From Euptelea pleiosperma (lineage: Eukaryota; Streptophyta; Magnoliopsida; Ranunculales; Eupteleaceae), in NCBI GenBank assembly GCA_035048495.1, contig CM068545.1, positions 24,090,741 to 24,154,740 on the forward strand: a stretch of 64,000 nucleotides of DNA, written 5' to 3'. The number at the start of each line of letters is the position of its first letter. Position 1 is the stretch's first letter. Of the stretch, positions 35,088-49,216 are shown in pieces. A program made the position numbers and the translations under genes. Under the pieces are notes generated by a model that saw nothing but the letters and a program-made list of their open reading frames with translations, was not told the DNA's origin and did not search any database.

Positions 35088-36900
35088 ACCGCCCCCAATT
35101 GATCCATGTGGCACGCTTTCGAAGAGTGCTGACCGTATAGATGTTTGGCCAATCCGGTTGATCTACGTATTAAAATGAGCTTGATTAGTGATTTCCAACC
35201 TTTGGATCTCTGTACCCCAATCTATATATCTATACTATAGCAGAGAAGTGGGCAACGTCCCTCTCTCCCCTCCACATCAAGTTGACGTGGCACTCTCCTT
35301 ATGCAGAGTGCCATGTCAACAAGTCTCAGTGCCATGTCAACAAGTCTCAGTGCCATGTCAGCCACCTCTAATTACCTCAACCAAAACGTCTCTACTTCAA
35401 CTAAATTTAAAAATGTAATTTAAATAAAAGAATTTATTTCTCAAACCAAAACGTCTTTCATTCTTCATTCAAAATTAATGACATGAAAAATATTTTTAAG
35501 ATCTCTTTCTTGGTTGCCTGAAATCCTTACATTAAATAGAAACAATAATGAATAAAAGTCCTATACATTAAATAAAAAGTTAATCAACCCCTACCATTTA
35601 TTGAATTGCAACCATGCAGCTTACCAAAACGTGTATTTTATAATTTACATTAAATAAAAAGTTATTCAACTACTGCTATTTATAAAATACCAACCATAGA
35701 CCTTACCAAAACGTGAATTTTATAGCTTTTTATTTTCAAAATGACTTTTCCCTTACCCAACCATCTCATTCTCCCATAAATGTCTCTTGCCTTTTCAGTA
35801 ACATTTCTCCCTTGCCCAAAGACGTTTCAAGTTTCAACACGTCTTTTCATCTCCCAAAACATCTCTACCAAAACTAATCATACACGTTTTATAGAGTCAT
35901 CCAGAGTCGAAAGGAGAAGCATGAGAAGAAGATCAGAGGCTCATGTATGAGCTTGAGAAATGTCGTTAATAACATACGAGCACAACAAGTGAGTTTTCAA
36001 AAAGATTGGAGGCTTTGAAAAATCTAATTCCTACAAAATAAAAAAGAGGTAGAGGAAGGGTGTTTTCAGTGGTGGTGCTGTTGTTATTGGTGACGATGGG
36101 CAAAGTTGTGCTTGAGATCAGTCTTTGTCATTGAATAATTTGTTTGTTGATTGGAGGGTTTTTTTTATTTTTTAATTTTTAATTTTTTTGTAAATGAAAA
36201 TGTAAGTTTTTTGCTTCTGTTTTTTCGTTAACGGAGATACATGTAAGCAAAATATTTCATTTTTCTAGAGCGTGAGAGTAGGGATATGAAATAACTGTAA
36301 ACTTTGTAATCTCAAACCATTTTTTGAACTTCACTTTTTCTTTTATTCTAATATTTTTGGTAGTTTATAGTCTGTATTTTTTTTTTTCCGATTATGATAT
36401 TGTGTAGTTGCAAGGCTTTCAATTTCTTGAGTCCAACAAACTGAATGGTGTGAAAATCCACGTATCTCTTTATTATTGTTTTGTTTTGGAATTTTTTTAT
36501 GAGCATTACAATTCATCATCAAACCATTAAAATCATCGTCCAATGTATGGGGTTTCGGCATTAATTTGTTATCTATTTAGAAGTAGTATTTTATAAATTA
36601 AAAATAATATTATTATTTCTCACACTTATATTTATTGTACATTACTATTACTATTTTTTATTTATTCGTCCGTACTTTAGCACGGGCCAATGACACTAGT
36701 TAATAATCAATAATGTTCAAATTCCACGGTTAAAAATCATCCCATTAAAATGACTTCAATCCAACGCTTAGAAATCACTAATCAAGCTAATATTTAGTTT
36801 GTAGGTCTTCCTAGTGTTGGGCCAAACATCCATATTGTCAGCGATCTCTAAGAGAGTGCCTCGTGGCTCATACTGTGGTCCGCCATCCCTGATCAGCAAA
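35088..36900. repeat. Family P element split by a Helitron
   Basis: The left half 35088-35220 ends in TGTACCCCAA. The right half starts TAATAATCAATAATG at 36700 and runs to TACTGTGGTCC near 36890. The halves join cleanly as a family P copy. Confidence 0.8.
35221..36699 (+). mobile_element. Non-autonomous Helitron, 1479 bp
   Basis: It begins TCTATATATCTATACTATAG and ends CGGGCCAATGACACTAG, inserted between A (35220) and T (36700) with no target duplication. An imperfect hairpin (TCCGTA...CACGGG) lies 10-12 bases before the CTAG end. No rolling-circle helicase is present, so it depends on another copy. The inside holds three CAGTGCCATGTCA-type repeats near 35310-35360 and no gene. Confidence 0.85.
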
Positions 36901-36939
36901 GTTCTACTCTATTCTTTAGCTCTCACCCTCATGTGCGAA

Positions 36940-37320
36940 TAGAACACACAGTGTAAGCCACGTGGCATGTTCTTAGAGTCGACTGACCGTATGAATGTTT
37001 GCCCCATACCTAGGTGGACCAACATACCACAACTAAGCCTAATTGCTGATTTCTGACTTAAATGGGTTCGATCTGAGTAATTCAAATAAGGGTCAGGCTC
37101 AGGCTCAGGCTCAGGCTTAGGCTCAACGGACACAATTTCACACAAAAAATTGTCGGGGTCAATATATAAATTAGAAGTTTTGGAATGAGATGATTTTAGT
37201 GAGGATGGTCTCTGGGGTGAGGAGATCACCCTCACAAAAATTCAAAGCATTCTGATATTCGTGACATGGTTTACAAGTTGAAGATTTATGGACCGTCCAT
37301 GACTGTTGGCCATCTCTTGA
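36940..37320. repeat. Family P arm plus a GGGTCAGGCT MITE with expanded end
   Basis: A family P left arm (36950-37085) is followed at about 37090 by GGGTCAGGCTCAGGCTCAGG. The terminal 6-mer GGCTCA is tandemly amplified about five times, then the interior seen at 34579-34974 in reverse. Confidence 0.65.
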
Positions 37321-37447
37321 TGCTTACTTACCAAAAATTAATCTCGGTGGTGGCCCGAGAAAGCAATGATTTCTTCAGGACAGGTGGCACTTAACTATAC
37401 ATCAAAGAACAGCCCCTATAAATGCGATAAAACTATACTAGAACGTC

Positions 37448-37999
37448 GAGAAATTTTTTGAAGTGGTGGATTTTTTAAGCAGCGAAGCAGTATTCAATCA
37501 CATCACGCCACAAACCCAGAAATGCTTTTGAAGAGTGGATTGTGTCATGTTGTGATTGGCCACTGCTTCCTGCTTAAAAAATCCACCGCTTCAAAAAATG
37601 GGTCGGGCTCCGTTGACAGATCTAAAATGACAGGTAACATGACAGGGACACAATATTAGCCAGGTGGCACACTGTTACAGGACTCTGACCGTACGGATGT
37701 TTGTCCTATCCCATGGTGGACCTAAAATCCAAAAATCAGCCTTATTAGTGATTTATAAGTGTTGCATCTTTGTACTTCAAATACTGCTCAAATTCCCACA
37801 GTTGAGATCAGCCCATGATAATAATTCCAATCCAAAGCCTATGAATCACTAATCAAGCTGATTTTTGGTTTGTAGATCCAACATTGAGTAGGACAAACAT
37901 CCATACGGTCAGAGTCCTGTAACATTGTACCACGTGTCTTATATTATTTCCCTGTCATTTTAGATCTGTCAACGGAGCCCGACCCTCAAAAAATATCTC
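37448..37999. mobile_element. Mutator-like MITE with GAGA(A/T)ATTTTTTGAAG ends, itself interrupted
   Basis: Inverted ends GAGAAATTTTTTGAAG and CTTCAAAAAATATCTC are flanked by a perfect 10-bp duplication CTAGAACGTC (37438-37447 and 38000-38009). Arms continue through GGTGGATTTTTTAAGCAG. A second MITE is nested inside. Confidence 0.85.
37600..37985. mobile_element. Mutator-like MITE with a family P core
   Basis: Ends GGGTCGGGCTCCGTTGACAG and its reverse complement are flanked by a perfect 9-bp duplication TCAAAAAAT (37591-37599 and 37986-37994). Inside these ends sits a normal family P core (ACCGTACGGATGTTTGTCC). This directly ties family P to the Mutator superfamily. Confidence 0.9.
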
Positions 38000-38223
38000 C
38001 TAGAACGTCCAACCGTGTGAACGAGACTTCCAGGTTACTTAGGGAATATAACACTACCAGTCCTTTGTACACTTGTCACGATTTTATTGGTATTAGAAAC
38101 ATTTTTAAATTAAACCGACCTAACAAAAAAAGCAATAAATACCCCTACTCCTCAACGACGGAAATCAGCGAAAGCGAGAAATTTTATTTGTTTCCAAGAT
38201 TCGAGTTCTTGAGATCTGTAACA

Positions 38224-39094
<871 letters not shown>

Positions 39095-40322
39095 GTAGCA
39101 GAATCTACATATTGTTCTGCAGTTTTTGTTTCGACGGGTTTGTTTGTTAGAGTTCCTTTTACTTCCTTGTGTGGAAAAAAATAAGATTTCAAGCAGATTT
39201 GTAGGTTGTAATCTGCTTCTACTTCTTGCGGAAACTTGATGTTGCAATCTGCTTCTACTTCTATGGAAGCCATGATAATGGAATTTCGTGCTTATCAGAG
39301 TTGCTAACCTCTTCGCTATTTTGAGAGATTAGCTAAAATAAAAAAAACATCAAAGACTTGGGCTGCTCCTCAGTCGATCGATTTGGAGATCTTGTTTATC
39401 CATGGGTCAAATTGTAATGGAAGGGAAAGGGGTTAGGTTTGAGAATATGGTGTTCAGTTCAGTGACCTTCTTTGGTGGTAGGTAGGGAGGAGGTGAGGGT
39501 CTTTGTTGAGTCGATTTCTTCTTCTTGTTTTCCTTTTGACTTAGGAGGCCTTCTCACCCTCCAAGCCATTAAATTTACCTTAAAAAATAAAAAAGATGAG
39601 GACCCGGTGCATAATGACAAAAGAAACGTTAAAAAAGAAAATAATTAAAAAACAGAAAAGCTTTTCTTATTAGGTCTTTCTTAGTGCTTAAGTTTCAAAC
39701 AATGTGGGACTTATTAAGGCCAAAACGAAGATCCAAGAAGAAAGACATGGTGCTTGTTCAGGCTTGGAAGTCCCAATTTTCAATCCTGACCTACTTGGGG
39801 GAGGTAACATTTACCTCTCTTTATCTTGTAACGAAAAAAATAATCACGGGAGGATTTGACTCCTGTAATCAAAGTTGCAGACATGATGTTGGAGTGGATG
39901 CATCCAATAAAATCTTTATGCTTACCAAAAAAAAATGTTGGAGAAGATGTTTGGCGCAACTTTAGATGGATATCTACTGACCAAAAAATTAGTCTGATTA
40001 GTGATTTTTAAGCGTTCGATTGGAGTTGTTTTCATGGGTTGATTTTAACTGGAATTTAAGCTTTTATTGACCATTAATTTTTTTTCGATAGGGGTATAAA
40101 GCTAGATCTAAAGGTTTGAAAATCATTAATCAGACTTTAGTTTTGGGTTTGTAGGTCATGGGCCATCCATTTGAGCAGCCTATCTACATAGTGGTCGGTC
40201 AGCAAATTTTGCTGACGGCCATCGGAAAGCAAAATTCAACTCATCACTTGGTAAGTAGTAGGTGGCGATTTTCTCTTTTTGCTAAAGTAGGGGTCACGGG
40301 GTTTGCGCGAGTAATCGTAGGG
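39095..40322. other. Duplicated flank behind GSTU copy 2; no gene
   Basis: Matches 24130-24593 joined to 33222-34440, without the Harbinger element and without the hAT MITE. It therefore serves as the empty allele for both insertions. A degenerate family P copy lies at about 39945-40180. Confidence 0.8.
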
Positions 40323-40469
40323 TCTAAATTTTTTGAAGCGGTGAAAGTTTGAAGCGGCGAAGATGCGCCAGTAGCATTTCGCCAGCCGTACTAAGGTTAA
40401 TGTGATGTAACCGACTTTACTTTTAAAAAAACTTTTTAAAAAAAATAAGTTTTTTTCTCTCTCTCTTAA

Positions 40470-40692
40470 CCGACGAGGGACAGGTTCAAATGACCGACAA
40501 AAGTGAACCAAAAAAAGTTGATGTTTTCACGGCCGTGGATCCCGAGAATCCAACGGTGGTTAATAGTGCTGAGTTGGCATCACTTTTGCAAAAGCAGAAC
40601 CACCGCTGGATTCTGAGGATACACGGCTGAGAAAAAACGTGAATTGGTTGGTTCACTTTTGTTGTCATCGGAACCTGTTCCTTCTGCAAATG
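40470..40692. repeat. Palindromic element inside the Mutator-like element
   Basis: GGGACAGGTTC...ACAAAAGTGAACC on the left is mirrored by GGTTCACTTTTGT...GAACCTGTTCC on the right, with GGATCCCGAGAATCCA / TGGATTCTGAGGATAC arms further in. Confidence 0.65.
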
Positions 40693-40784
40693 AAATCTTT
40701 CTGTTTTTTTTTTTTTTTTATATTTTATATTTTTCTGTTCGTTGAGAAAAACGAGTAAGATTGCCTGCACACTCATACTCAGGT

Positions 40785-41500
40785 AGCTACCTGACCACCC
40801 ACAATATAAGCCACATGGCAATTTATTAGAGGGCATTGACCATATAGATGTTTAGCCAATCCCTAGGTGGACCTACAAACCCAAGATCAACCAGATAAGT
40901 GATTTCTAAGCGTTAGTTGAAGTCATTTTCGTTGGTTGATTTTAACCGTAGGAATTTGAGCATTAATTACTATTATTTCCATACAAAGATCCAAAGGTCT
41001 GAAATCATTAATCATGCTGATTTTTGGTTGGTATGTCCACTTACGGATTGATCAAACATCTATACGGTCAGTGTCCTCTAATAAATTGGCTTATATTGTA
41101 GATGGTCAGGCAAGTCTTACCGGAGAAAACAGAGTGTTTTCGTGTGACACGAAGAATAGGTGAGCGAAATCTATCGCAGCCCACAATACCAGCGACGTGG
41201 CACACTTTTAGGGGACTCTGACCGTATGGATGTTTGGCCAATCACTAGGTGGAACTACAAACCAAATATAAACCTGATCAGTGATTTCTAAGTGTTGAAT
41301 TGAAGTTATTTTCATGGGCTAATTTTAACCGTAAGAATTTAAGCAATATTGGGCGTTATTTGGTTACAAATATACAAAGGCTGTAAATTACTAATCACGC
41401 TGATTTTTGGTTTGCAGGTCTACCGAGGGACTGGTCAAACATCCATATAGTCAAAGTCTACTAAGAGTTTGCCACGTGGCTCGTATTGTGGGCAGTGAGC
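40785..41500. repeat. Two family P elements inside the Mutator-like element
   Basis: Copies at about 40790-41110 and 41175-41500, both with complete arms (GACCATATAGATGTTTAGCC and ACCGTATGGATGTTTGGCC on the left; matching reverse complements on the right). Confidence 0.8.
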
Positions 41501-41705
41501 GGATTCGCTCAATGCGGCGTGTGGGCGAAGTGGGTTAAGAGAGAGAAAAAAGAATCTTATTTTTTTTTCAAAGCAAATTACTTCTTTTTTAAAGGTTTTT
41601 TAAAAGAAAAGTACAGTTAACATCACATTAACATTAGTACGGCTGGCGAAATGCTACTGGCCCATCTTCGCCGCTTCAAACTTCCACCGCTTCAAAAATT
41701 TTCTC

Positions 41706-42205
41706 ATATATACTTACGCGTTAGAAAGTGTTTCTCTCTCCTCGACGTGGCTTTCTCCTTAACTTTATTTTCTTCTTCCCAAAAATAACCCTCATGACTT
41801 TACTTATTTCAAAAGTATCCTTTGCGCCCTTTTAATTCTAGGGTCAGGGTCAGCGGCCACATAATTTCACTCACAAAATCACACGCTATTTTGGTTACCC
41901 TCGTGGAAGATAAATCAATGGCTGATTTTTAGTGAGGATGATCTCCTCACCATAAAGATCACCCCTACAAAAAATCAGCTCATTCTGAAATTTCTAACAC
42001 CATCAAATCTTGGTTTCAAGTTAACGATGAAAAATAGACGGTCCATAATTCTTCAACTTGTAAACCATGCTATGAATATCAGAATGATTTGAATTTTTGT
42101 GAGGGTGATCTCCTCACCAAAAATCACCCCATTCCAAAACTATTAATTTATATACTGGCCCCCAACAATTTTTGTGTGTGAATTTGTGAGTGAAATTATG
42201 TGGCC
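41706..42205. repeat. Rest of the duplicated block with a truncated GGGTCAGG MITE
   Basis: Matches 34453-34960. The MITE starts at 41841 after TTTAATTCTA but loses its right end near 42205, which marks the edge of the duplication. No gene. Confidence 0.75.
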
Positions 42206-43117
42206 ATCTGTTCATCTCCCAAGACTCAAATTTGATTTATTTTAAAGCACAATATAAGATATCTCTTCCTCTTCAAACACGGATTTGCAATTCATTTAAT
42301 CATTTCCTGTCAAATAGAAAGTGCTTCGTCGGGGAAACTGATAGAGGTCGATCGGGAAAGTTCCCTCTTCGAGGAAGGAATCTGCATCAGCGGCACAACG
42401 AATCGGTATCGTGGTTGGGGTTGAGGGATCCTTGCCAAGTATGCATATTTAAGTTGCCGATGGGTGATATATATGGAGTATGGAGTGGAGTAAGAAGAGA
42501 TCAAAAGCTTCCGCTGTTTGTTGACCGTTTTTAGTTAATCAAAACGGTGTAGTTGCAACTTGCAATCTCTATGATCTTTTTGGGTTTTCCTTCCCATCTT
42601 TTGCAGTTTTTTATTTATTAAAAACTGGGCTGCCCTACGGATATTCCGACAAATTATCAATTTTTTAACATGTGGATGTTTGGCCCAACACTAGGTGGAT
42701 CTACAGAACAAACATTACTTTGATTAATGATTTAGAAGCGTTGATTGGAGTTGTTTTCATTGGTCGTCAACGTAATATTTAGGGATATTATAGAGTTCTC
42801 AATTTAATAAGGGTTGGGCTCGGGGGACACCCATTTTGGCATGCCCACGTAGTGAGGCAAGACCATTCCATGTGGCAATTACTCATTTGGTTATTGAATT
42901 ATTATACGCATTTTTTTCTAATTATTTTAAAAACATGCGGAATTGAACTTTTCAAAGTTTTAAACCCAAGCATATTATACCGCCGAACCTTACACACATA
43001 TTGTTCCGAAACAACAAAAAAAAATTTAATTTGTATATTCACCGGATAAGATGAGAATAACTGCAGATGTTTTATATTTTCTTAAATTCTTTTTGTCCGT
43101 GCTAATAACACTAGTCA
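42206..43117. other. No gene recognised; Helitron-like 3' end at 43114
   Basis: The open frame near 42190-42540 has no family motif. A degenerate family P left part lies at 42665-42790. The phrase TCCGTGCTAATAACACTAG|T ending at 43114 looks like a Helitron 3' terminus; its 5' end was not found. Confidence 0.4.
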
Positions 43118-45370
43118 ACGATGAGAGACCACAGTATGAGCTACATGGCACATTCTTAGAGAGTACTGACCGTCTGAATGCTTGGCCCATCCCTGGATGG
43201 AGTTACATAACAAAATCCAACTTGATTAGTAATTTCGATCCATTGGATTAGTGTATTTCCCATGGTTTATTTTTAACTGTGGATATATTGGGTACTCAGA
43301 TCTTAAGGCTTGAAATCACTAATCAGGCTAATATTTGGTATGTAGGTCCAGCTAGGGATGGGCCAAACATCTATACGGTCAGTGGTCTCTAATAATGTGC
43401 CACATTGCTCATACTGCGGTCTTAAGACGGCATAGTGAACAACCTGCATGGCTTAACGTCTTGTGAAGGCCACGTAATCGCCAACCCTGGTTTTGGCCTT
43501 ATAGTAGTATAGAATATATATAGTAGGTGACGACTTTCTCTTTCTTCTCTTAAATAGTAGGTGGTGACTTTTGAAAAAAGCAAAGTTTCTTACTTTATAT
43601 TTCCATACCAATCCAACAGAATACTCCCTTACGGATAGTTCTTATACCCGATGGTGGGGCCACATGGAGATCATTATGGACAATCCGACCGCACAGTGAT
43701 TTTTTCTTACCATGATGATCATCATCCCTTAAAAATCAGTTCATTTCGATATTTATCACCATGTAAAAAATTGATCTAAAATAATGGTTAAATTGGATGG
43801 TCTGGATTTTCAAATTAAAACGAAATTTTCGTAAGGTTAGGAATGTTGAAATGTTATGACCTTTTTTATGGGGAGGGGTAACCATAGTATGTAAAACTAA
43901 CTTTGCGGTTGGATTGTCCACCATGTGGGTCCCACCGCCGGGTATATGAGAATTGGATGTAAGAAATGGGTGTAGCTCTCGATGAACTCTTTTTGGCCTT
44001 TACAATGCAAACCCCGTTCTTCCCAAAATATCCCTGCTTTCCTTTTTTTTTAAATAACTAAAATACGTTCTTTAATCTTTTTACATTTTTCCATTTTGTT
44101 TAAAAAATGCCCTTCTTTTGATTCTCTCATTTTTTATTTGGGTCAGGCTCTAGTTACCGCTCTAAAATGACAGGCTTCCCTTACAGGACACAATATTTGC
44201 CATGTGGCACACTCTTAGAGGACCGACCGTATGGATGTTTGGTCAATCCATAGGTGAACCTACAAACTAAAAATCAGCCTGATTAGTGATTTCTAGGCGT
44301 TGGATTGGACAATCCATAAGGTCACTCTGTTTGGATAATAATGCTTGAAATTCACAGTTAATATTTAACCACGGCCAAACATCCATACAGTCAGTAGTCT
44401 CTAAGAGTGAGCCACGTCACTCAAAATGTGTTCCGTCATCAACGTTAATGAGGCCCCTACAACTCCCGTGTAGGCCTTATTGGCCTTTTAATTGGGCATT
44501 ATAAAGAGTAAATCTTTGATGACAGCAGATTGTCATCGAAGCTGATGATGTACAGCCCACAATATGAGCAACATGTCATACTTTTAGAGGACGTGACAAT
44601 ACGTATGTTTGGCCAATCCCTAGGTGGACCTACAAAACAAAAATCTGATTTCTTGGCGTTCTATTGGAGTTTTTCTTGAGTTGATTTTAACAGTGGGAAT
44701 TTGAGCATTATTGACCATTATTTGGGGTACAAAGATCCAAAGGATTGAAATCACTAATCAGGTTATTTTTGGTTTGTAGGTCCAGCTAGGGATTGGCAAA
44801 ACATCCATACGGTCCGTGTCATCTTGAGTATGCCACATGGCTCATATTGTGAGCTGTCCTCGGTCTCAACGACAGTTCTCAATAGTCAAAGTTTTGCTCG
44901 GTTTAAAATCACTAATCAGGTTGATTTTTGTCTGTAGAACCACCGTATTGGCCAAACATCTATATGGTCAGCGTCCTCTAAAAGTGTGCCCCCTGGATCA
45001 TATTGTTGGCGGTAACAAGGATCATATGTGTATATATATACACATACAGGGTTAAAAATCAACCTATAAAAGACATCAATCTACGGGTTGCAAATTTATA
45101 ATTTGTTGATGATGGACCACAATATGAGCCACATGGCACATTATTAGAGATCACAGTCTGTTTGGAAGTTTGTCCCAACCCTAGGTAGACTACATGCCAA
45201 AAATCAGGTTGATTAAAAATTTCTAACCTTTGGATCGAGCTGAGTACCCCAAATAATGCTAGATATCCCACGGTTAAAAATCAACCAATAAAAAACACAA
45301 ATTGAACGGTTGCAAATAACTAATCTTGTTGTTTTTTGGTTTATAGGTCCACTAGGGATGCGTGTGAGAG
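43118..45370. repeat. Array of family P elements
   Basis: Copies at about 43120-43440, 44147-44440 (with GGGTCAGGCTC left end), 44550-44860, a right arm at 44905-45015, and 45105-45365. Between them (43440-44147) lies a degenerate inverted pair and no gene. A TATATATACACATA run lies near 45030. Confidence 0.75.
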
Positions 45371-45575
45371 TTGGAGCTCGATAAAAATTCTCTCAAATCT
45401 CTCATCCCAAACATAGAATTCCAAGAATTAGAAGTTTCTCCTCCCCCCCTTAAAACATCTAATTCCGAGAAAATCATAGAATTGGCAATATAATTCATAA
45501 TTCGGTCCTCCCAAATCAAAAATTACAAATCCAATTCCGGTTCAATTCCGGGTTACCAAACAGACCCTAATGGTC
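45371..45575. repeat. hAT-like MITE right end (ACCAAACAGACCC)
   Basis: Closely matches 62775-62971 with the same CCAATTCC/GAATTC-rich interior and TTACCAAACAGACCCT end. The left end is missing here. Confidence 0.6.
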
Positions 45576-46555
45576 AGAAGTCACAATCGGGCCGACATAA
45601 AAAATAAAAAAAATACAAAACAACGTGGAAAAATCATAAAAAATCTGACTTGATCCATTTCAGCCTGTTTGGATGAAAAAAAACATAAAACATTGTAAGA
45701 AAATCAGAAAAATGACTCCGACTCGGAGAGTTAACTCGGCCAACTTGGCTGGATTGGGTGATCTGATTGATCCGGATTGCCCGATCCAGTGTGATCCGGT
45801 ACACACCAGGGTATTTCGTCATGTAGGCCTCCAGATGGCCCGATCCAGACCGGGATTGGCCGACACTTTGAACCATGCTTTGGATGCAATCAATTCAGAG
45901 CGGTCTCATGGCCCTACGTAGCTGCACGCTAACCGCATGGATGTTTAGCCCACCCCTTGGTGGATGTATATAAGAAAAATCAGTCCCGTTGATATTATCC
46001 AGCCACAGGTTATAGCACTTTTTTAGGTTTTATTGCAGCCGTTGGATTCAAGCATGTTTTTTGCATGCTTTTTGGGCACTTAATCCGACAGCTAGAAATT
46101 ATCAACGAAGCTAATTTTTGGTATGCATAGCCACCAAGGGGTAGGGTAAACATCCATGTGGTTAGTGGGCCCAAAAAAGTGAGCCATGTAGGGCCACAAG
46201 ACCCCTCTGCATCGACTGCATCTAAAGTCCTCCGCATCTAAAATTTTTCTCTAAGGGCAAAGGTTTCCTGGATTGGTAGTGCGGGTTTCATTCTCTACGT
46301 ATACGTGGACTTTCATATACACCAAGTTACCAACACACCAAACCTCGAATTCTCGATCGTCCAAACCATCTAACAAATCCATTACGGACCGTTCGATTTC
46401 TACTTGCTGGTGCAGAGAAGATGCATGAGAAACAGATAAACGGAGGTCAAGGCTTTGACTTCTGACGCAAGCAATGACAGAGAATAAGAAGAGCCTAGAA
46501 AGTTAGAAACGCTGTCAAATTTAGAAAAAAGCCACAAACTGACCTCAAAAAATGC

Positions 46556-47459
<904 letters not shown>

Positions 47460-48365
47460 AGAGTCTACAAAGTGTTGTACACTTTTTGTTGGGGCTTTTC
47501 TTTGTGTTCTCATGGTTTTGTTGGGTAATAAAGAACTGAAGGAGAGTCTCTTAGAGGGTCCGTTGGTTCAATTCTCTCTGTTCTCGTGGTTTCGTTGGTG
47601 TTTCTTAGAGGGTCTGTTGGTTCCCTTATAAAGGAATATACGTTGTAGTCTGGTTTCTACTTCTCATGCATGCAAGGTTAAGGTAGTTTGAAATGGATTT
47701 TCATAAGTGGAGATGTGTGTCCCTGATCACTGAACTATGGGTTCTTAACACCAACAGTGTGAAACTAAGAATCCACACTCCTCGGCAATGTTATTAACCC
47801 CGGCCCGGCCAGGCCGGTCGAACCAGTGACCCAGTCACAAAACTGGGTTGGGTTGATCCCGACACGTACAACAATCTGTGAAAAAACCGTTCAGATATAT
47901 TCTTGTAAACCATGCGACCCGGGCGGTTGAACTGGTTACCTATCTGACCCGGACACCGGTTGATCCAGTGACCCAGGGTGGTCCACCAAAGGGCAGGCAA
48001 AACATTCATGGGTGGGCCCCCAACGAGTTGCCATGTGGTTGGTTGACCCAGTGAATCGGTCTTGACCGTTTCAATGACTAGTCCGGGTATGAAAACCTTG
48101 CTCCGATCCACAGGCTATCGTAATCACTTCCCTTATTAAACACAAAAGGCGCCCAAAAAATAAAAAATAAAAAAACTAACACAAAAAGAGAAGAAAAAAA
48201 GGTCTTTAATGCATTGGTGCAAATTATTGGCGATGGAGTTAATCTTTGATGAAAATGTGATGATGGACCGCAATGGAGACATGTGGAACATTTTAGACAC
48301 CATTGACAGTAGGGGTGTAAATTTTGCCTGCCGCCTGGCTCGGGCCTACCCTATTTTTTCTATGC

Positions 48366-48721
48366 TTATCCAGGCCTGGCCCGAGCTAGCCAGCTATAAG
48401 CCTTCGAGCTGGGCTTGGGCTTGGGCCTGAGCCTTGAGTCCATGGCCTGGCCCAAGACATGCGAAATCAGCTAACAGTCTGCGAGGCCCGCTAAGACAAC
48501 TACCCTCTTTAGTTGATGACTGTTAGTCCTAGCATGCGGCACGACCCATTTAGCTATCTCACAAGTTTGTTTAGATCCCACTAGAAATACCAACCGGTTT
48601 TCTCACCACCTAGGTCAAGATCTCTTTCCAGAACCAAGTATCCATATCTCAAACCAATACCATCACTGAAACTATCAAATCCATCACTGTAATCAAGTTG
48701 AAAATCTGTGTTCCCCTATAT
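48366..48721. other. No gene recognised
   Basis: Starts in a GGGCTTGGGCTTGGGCC-rich stretch beginning at AGGGGTGTAAATTTTG (about 48313), like one end of a hAT-type MITE. The rest is unassigned. Confidence 0.4.
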
Positions 48722-48890
48722 CACTAGATACCTAGAGGGGGGATTGAATAGGTATTAAATTTTTTTTTTTTAAATTAATAATAACTTAATTCATCTACGA
48801 AAATTTTTAAGAGATTTAAATCCTAATTAATCGGAATCAACCAATTTTCATAAAAGAAGCAAGATATCAATTTAAATCATGCGATGAAGC
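48722..48890 (-). repeat. Copia LTR remnant
   Basis: On minus it reads towards CCCCCCTCTAGGTATCTAG, a phrase common at the 3' side of plant copia LTRs. Short and degenerate. Confidence 0.35.
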
Positions 48891-48894
48891 ATCA

Positions 48895-49216
48895 ATTTTT
48901 AGCGATGACTTTTAGTGGCAGCCAAGCTGTGACCGTCGTTGTAGAGCCTATTACTGGTGGTTTTTTGCCTGACCGCAGCTAATAGTGCACATCTAGCGGC
49001 GGTCATCCAAAAAACCACCGGTAATAGGCTCTACAGTGGCGGTCACAGCTTGGCTGCCACTAAAAGTCATTGCTAAAAATGAAATATTTCCCTCTAATTT
49101 TTTTCGATAAGCCTATATCGGCGGTTATCTGATGGCCGCTGCTAAAGCCTACATTTATCGGTGGTTTTTCCTGGCCACCGCTAAAAGTCTGCCACTAATA
49201 ACCATTTTTCTTGTAG
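48895..49216. mobile_element. Palindromic CACTA-like element fragment
   Basis: Arms of about 67 bp (AGCGATGACTTTTAGTGGCA left; TGCCACTAAAAGTCATTGCT right) surround a short loop. The right edge TTTTTCTTGTAGTTG resembles the CACTACAAGAAAAA terminus of CACTA transposons. The left terminus was not found. Confidence 0.55.

Larger units (their letters stand above)
40323..41705. mobile_element. Non-autonomous Mutator-like element with ~150-bp inverted ends
   Basis: The left end AAATTTTTTGAAGCGGTG and the right end CACCGCTTCAAAAATTTTCTC continue as long matching arms (GAAGCGGCGAAGATG, GCCAGTAGCATTTCGCCAGC, a T-rich run, CTCTCTCTTAACC). Ends relate it to the 37448 MITE. The equivalent place in the other block (about 34453) lacks it. 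No clear target duplication. Internal cargo: a 220-bp palindrome and two family P elements, no transposase. Confidence 0.8.

Noticed and set aside
40323..41705. Target-site duplication TCT for the Mutator-like element
   Set aside because: Three bases are too few for this superfamily and the alignment with the empty block is ambiguous.
42190..42534. 114-codon open frame after the duplicated block
   Set aside because: No recognisable domain, begins inside a MITE end, and overlaps an equally long minus-strand frame.
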